64,000 bases of DNA from Flavobacterium sp. JAS (GTDB lineage: Bacteria > Bacteroidota > Bacteroidia > Flavobacteriales > Flavobacteriaceae). Positions 63,144 to 64,000 of this stretch are shown one piece after another. The notes under the pieces are model-generated. The model made no database searches. It had not been told where the DNA came from and worked only from the letters and a program-made list of their open reading frames with translations. Position numbers and translations under genes: made by a program. The DNA lies in NCBI RefSeq assembly GCF_020991455.1, contig NZ_JAJMOX010000007.1, forward strand, positions 186,001 through 250,000, given 5' to 3'. The first letter of the stretch is position 1, and each line of letters opens with the position of its first letter.

Positions 63144-64000
63144 CTATAGATTATATTTTAAACCAAGATTGAATTTTGCTCCGTAATATTCTACCTGTTT
63201 TGGTCTGTTTGGAGTTTCTCCAAAATGGTACATTAAAGGCTCGTTCAAAACATTATTTACATCACTAAAGATTGTAAAATGCTCTCCTACTTTATAAGAA
63301 GCCGAGAAATCAAGTGAGTTGTATTTACCGTAATAAATATCATTCATATCTGTATTCTTGGCATTGGCATCAAAGCTTGTTGCATAAGCTCCTTTATGGT
63401 TAAATGCTGCTCTCACGTTAAGTTTTCCCGTTTCATAAAACAATTGTAAGTTGTATAATTCTTTTGCCTGATAAGGAGTTGAGACTTTTCTTCCCTTTGG
63501 ATTATTAGTGTTTTCCCCCAAAGTCATTTCAGAATTCATAAATGTAGCGTTGATCTGAGTTCCAAAATATTTTAAGAATCCCGGTAAAAAGCTGAATCTT
63601 TTTGTGATTCCAAATTCAACTCCGCCAATCCATGCATTTCCGCCATTTGTTGGTGAACTGATTTCGATATCCGGAATTCCGTTTATAGTGCCTTGATAGG
63701 TATCATCAAAAATTGGATCTGTAATCGATTTGTAGAAAACACCTGCATTGATTACTCCAACTTCATCCAGAAAATATTCTCCTAATAAATCAAAGTTCCA
63801 GGAGTACGTCGGGTTCAAATTCGGATTTCCTCCTGCGTATTCACCGTCAATCGTATTCAATGATCCCGCTGGTGAAATGTCCCCAAAGTTGGGTCTTGCA
63901 AATGTTCTGGTTGTAGCAAAACGAAGGTTTAAATTCTCAACAGGAGTATATTTTACATGCAACATCGGCAATACTGATGTATACGTTTTTGTATTCTCGG
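63144..64000 (-). CDS. TonB-dependent receptor, C-terminal part (5' end outside window)
   Basis: The frame is open to the right edge (ENTKTYTSVLPMLHVKYTP), so the gene starts outside. About 285 residues of the barrel are visible, with the family segments LPMLHVKY, RFATTRTFARPNF (start of the typical TonB C-terminal signature), GGVEFGITKRFSFLPGFLKY and the end FNLGLKYNL with a terminal hydrophobic residue. It is of the TIGR01782-like class used for sugars and other nutrients. As first gene of the minus-strand set it should import the substrate for the phosphonate-type genes. Confidence 0.85.
   Translation of the reverse strand, partial: ENTKTYTSVLPMLHVKYTPVENLNLRFATTRTFARPNFGDISPAGSLNTIDGEYAGGNPNLNPTYSWNFDLLGEYFLDEVGVINAGVFYKSITDPIFDDTYQGTINGIPDIEISSPTNGGNAWIGGVEFGITKRFSFLPGFLKYFGTQINATFMNSEMTLGENTNNPKGRKVSTPYQAKELYNLQLFYETGKLNVRAAFNHKGAYATSFDANAKNTDMNDIYYGKYNSLDFSASYKVGEHFTIFSDVNNVLNEPLMYHFGETPNRPKQVEYYGAKFNLGLKYNL

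Overview
The window reads as a chromosomal segment of a Flavobacterium-like member of the Bacteroidota. The support is an AT-rich composition with A-rich leaders ahead of start codons, promoters of the TTG-N19-TAnnTTTG type, TonB receptors with N-terminal carboxypeptidase-like domains, and several of the short intergenic inverted repeats common in this group. No tRNA, rRNA, CRISPR array, integrase or intact transposase was seen.

Region 1 (1-15056) is an iron-acquisition locus. After the 3' end of a nitroreductase-like gene comes a tightly packed plus-strand NIS (NRPS-independent) siderophore operon: a PLP decarboxylase, a NIS synthetase fused to an acyltransferase, a flavin N-hydroxylase, a second NIS synthetase and a MATE exporter. 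A stand-alone acyl carrier protein and an adenylating enzyme follow. A convergent TonB siderophore receptor and a divergent PepSY-type inner-membrane protein complete uptake and probably reduction. The product should be a hydroxamate, probably citrate-based; the ACP/ligase pair suggests an unusual acyl group.

Region 2 (about 15.1-55.9 kb) is an island that looks like phage parts used for another purpose. It has a compact lysis cassette (holin-like protein, amidase/CHAP-like endolysin, single-protein spanin), a phage-type repressor with operators, a string of small early-type genes, and a second spanin. It then has a 722-aa protein of unknown family, a 971-aa polymorphic-toxin-like protein with an adjacent candidate immunity gene, and two giant proteins without signal peptides (2450 aa; 1951 aa with a VWA domain). 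Last come fibre-like repeat proteins, a DUF285-repeat protein, DUF5977 proteins and a C-terminal Hint domain. I find no capsid, terminase, portal, sheath, tube, baseplate or integrase gene. Three transcription units, headed by the lysis genes, the second spanin/toxin genes and the giant genes, each start with the same 104-base upstream element, alignable without gaps. A decayed copy of the 722-aa gene after the first spanin shows that the lysis/722 module was duplicated and one copy eroded. The most economical reading is a regulated, lysis-released system for very large adhesive or toxic proteins. That is inference.

Region 3 (56-64 kb) holds a TPR protein and an XRE-cupin regulator on the plus strand. 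Opposite them is a minus-strand set consisting of a lipoprotein phosphodiesterase with a LamG domain, a phosphonatase-like HAD hydrolase, a FAD-dependent amine oxidoreductase, a DUF5690/MFS transporter and the C-terminal part of a TonB receptor. Together these suggest scavenging and catabolism of an organophosphonate or a related phosphorylated amine.
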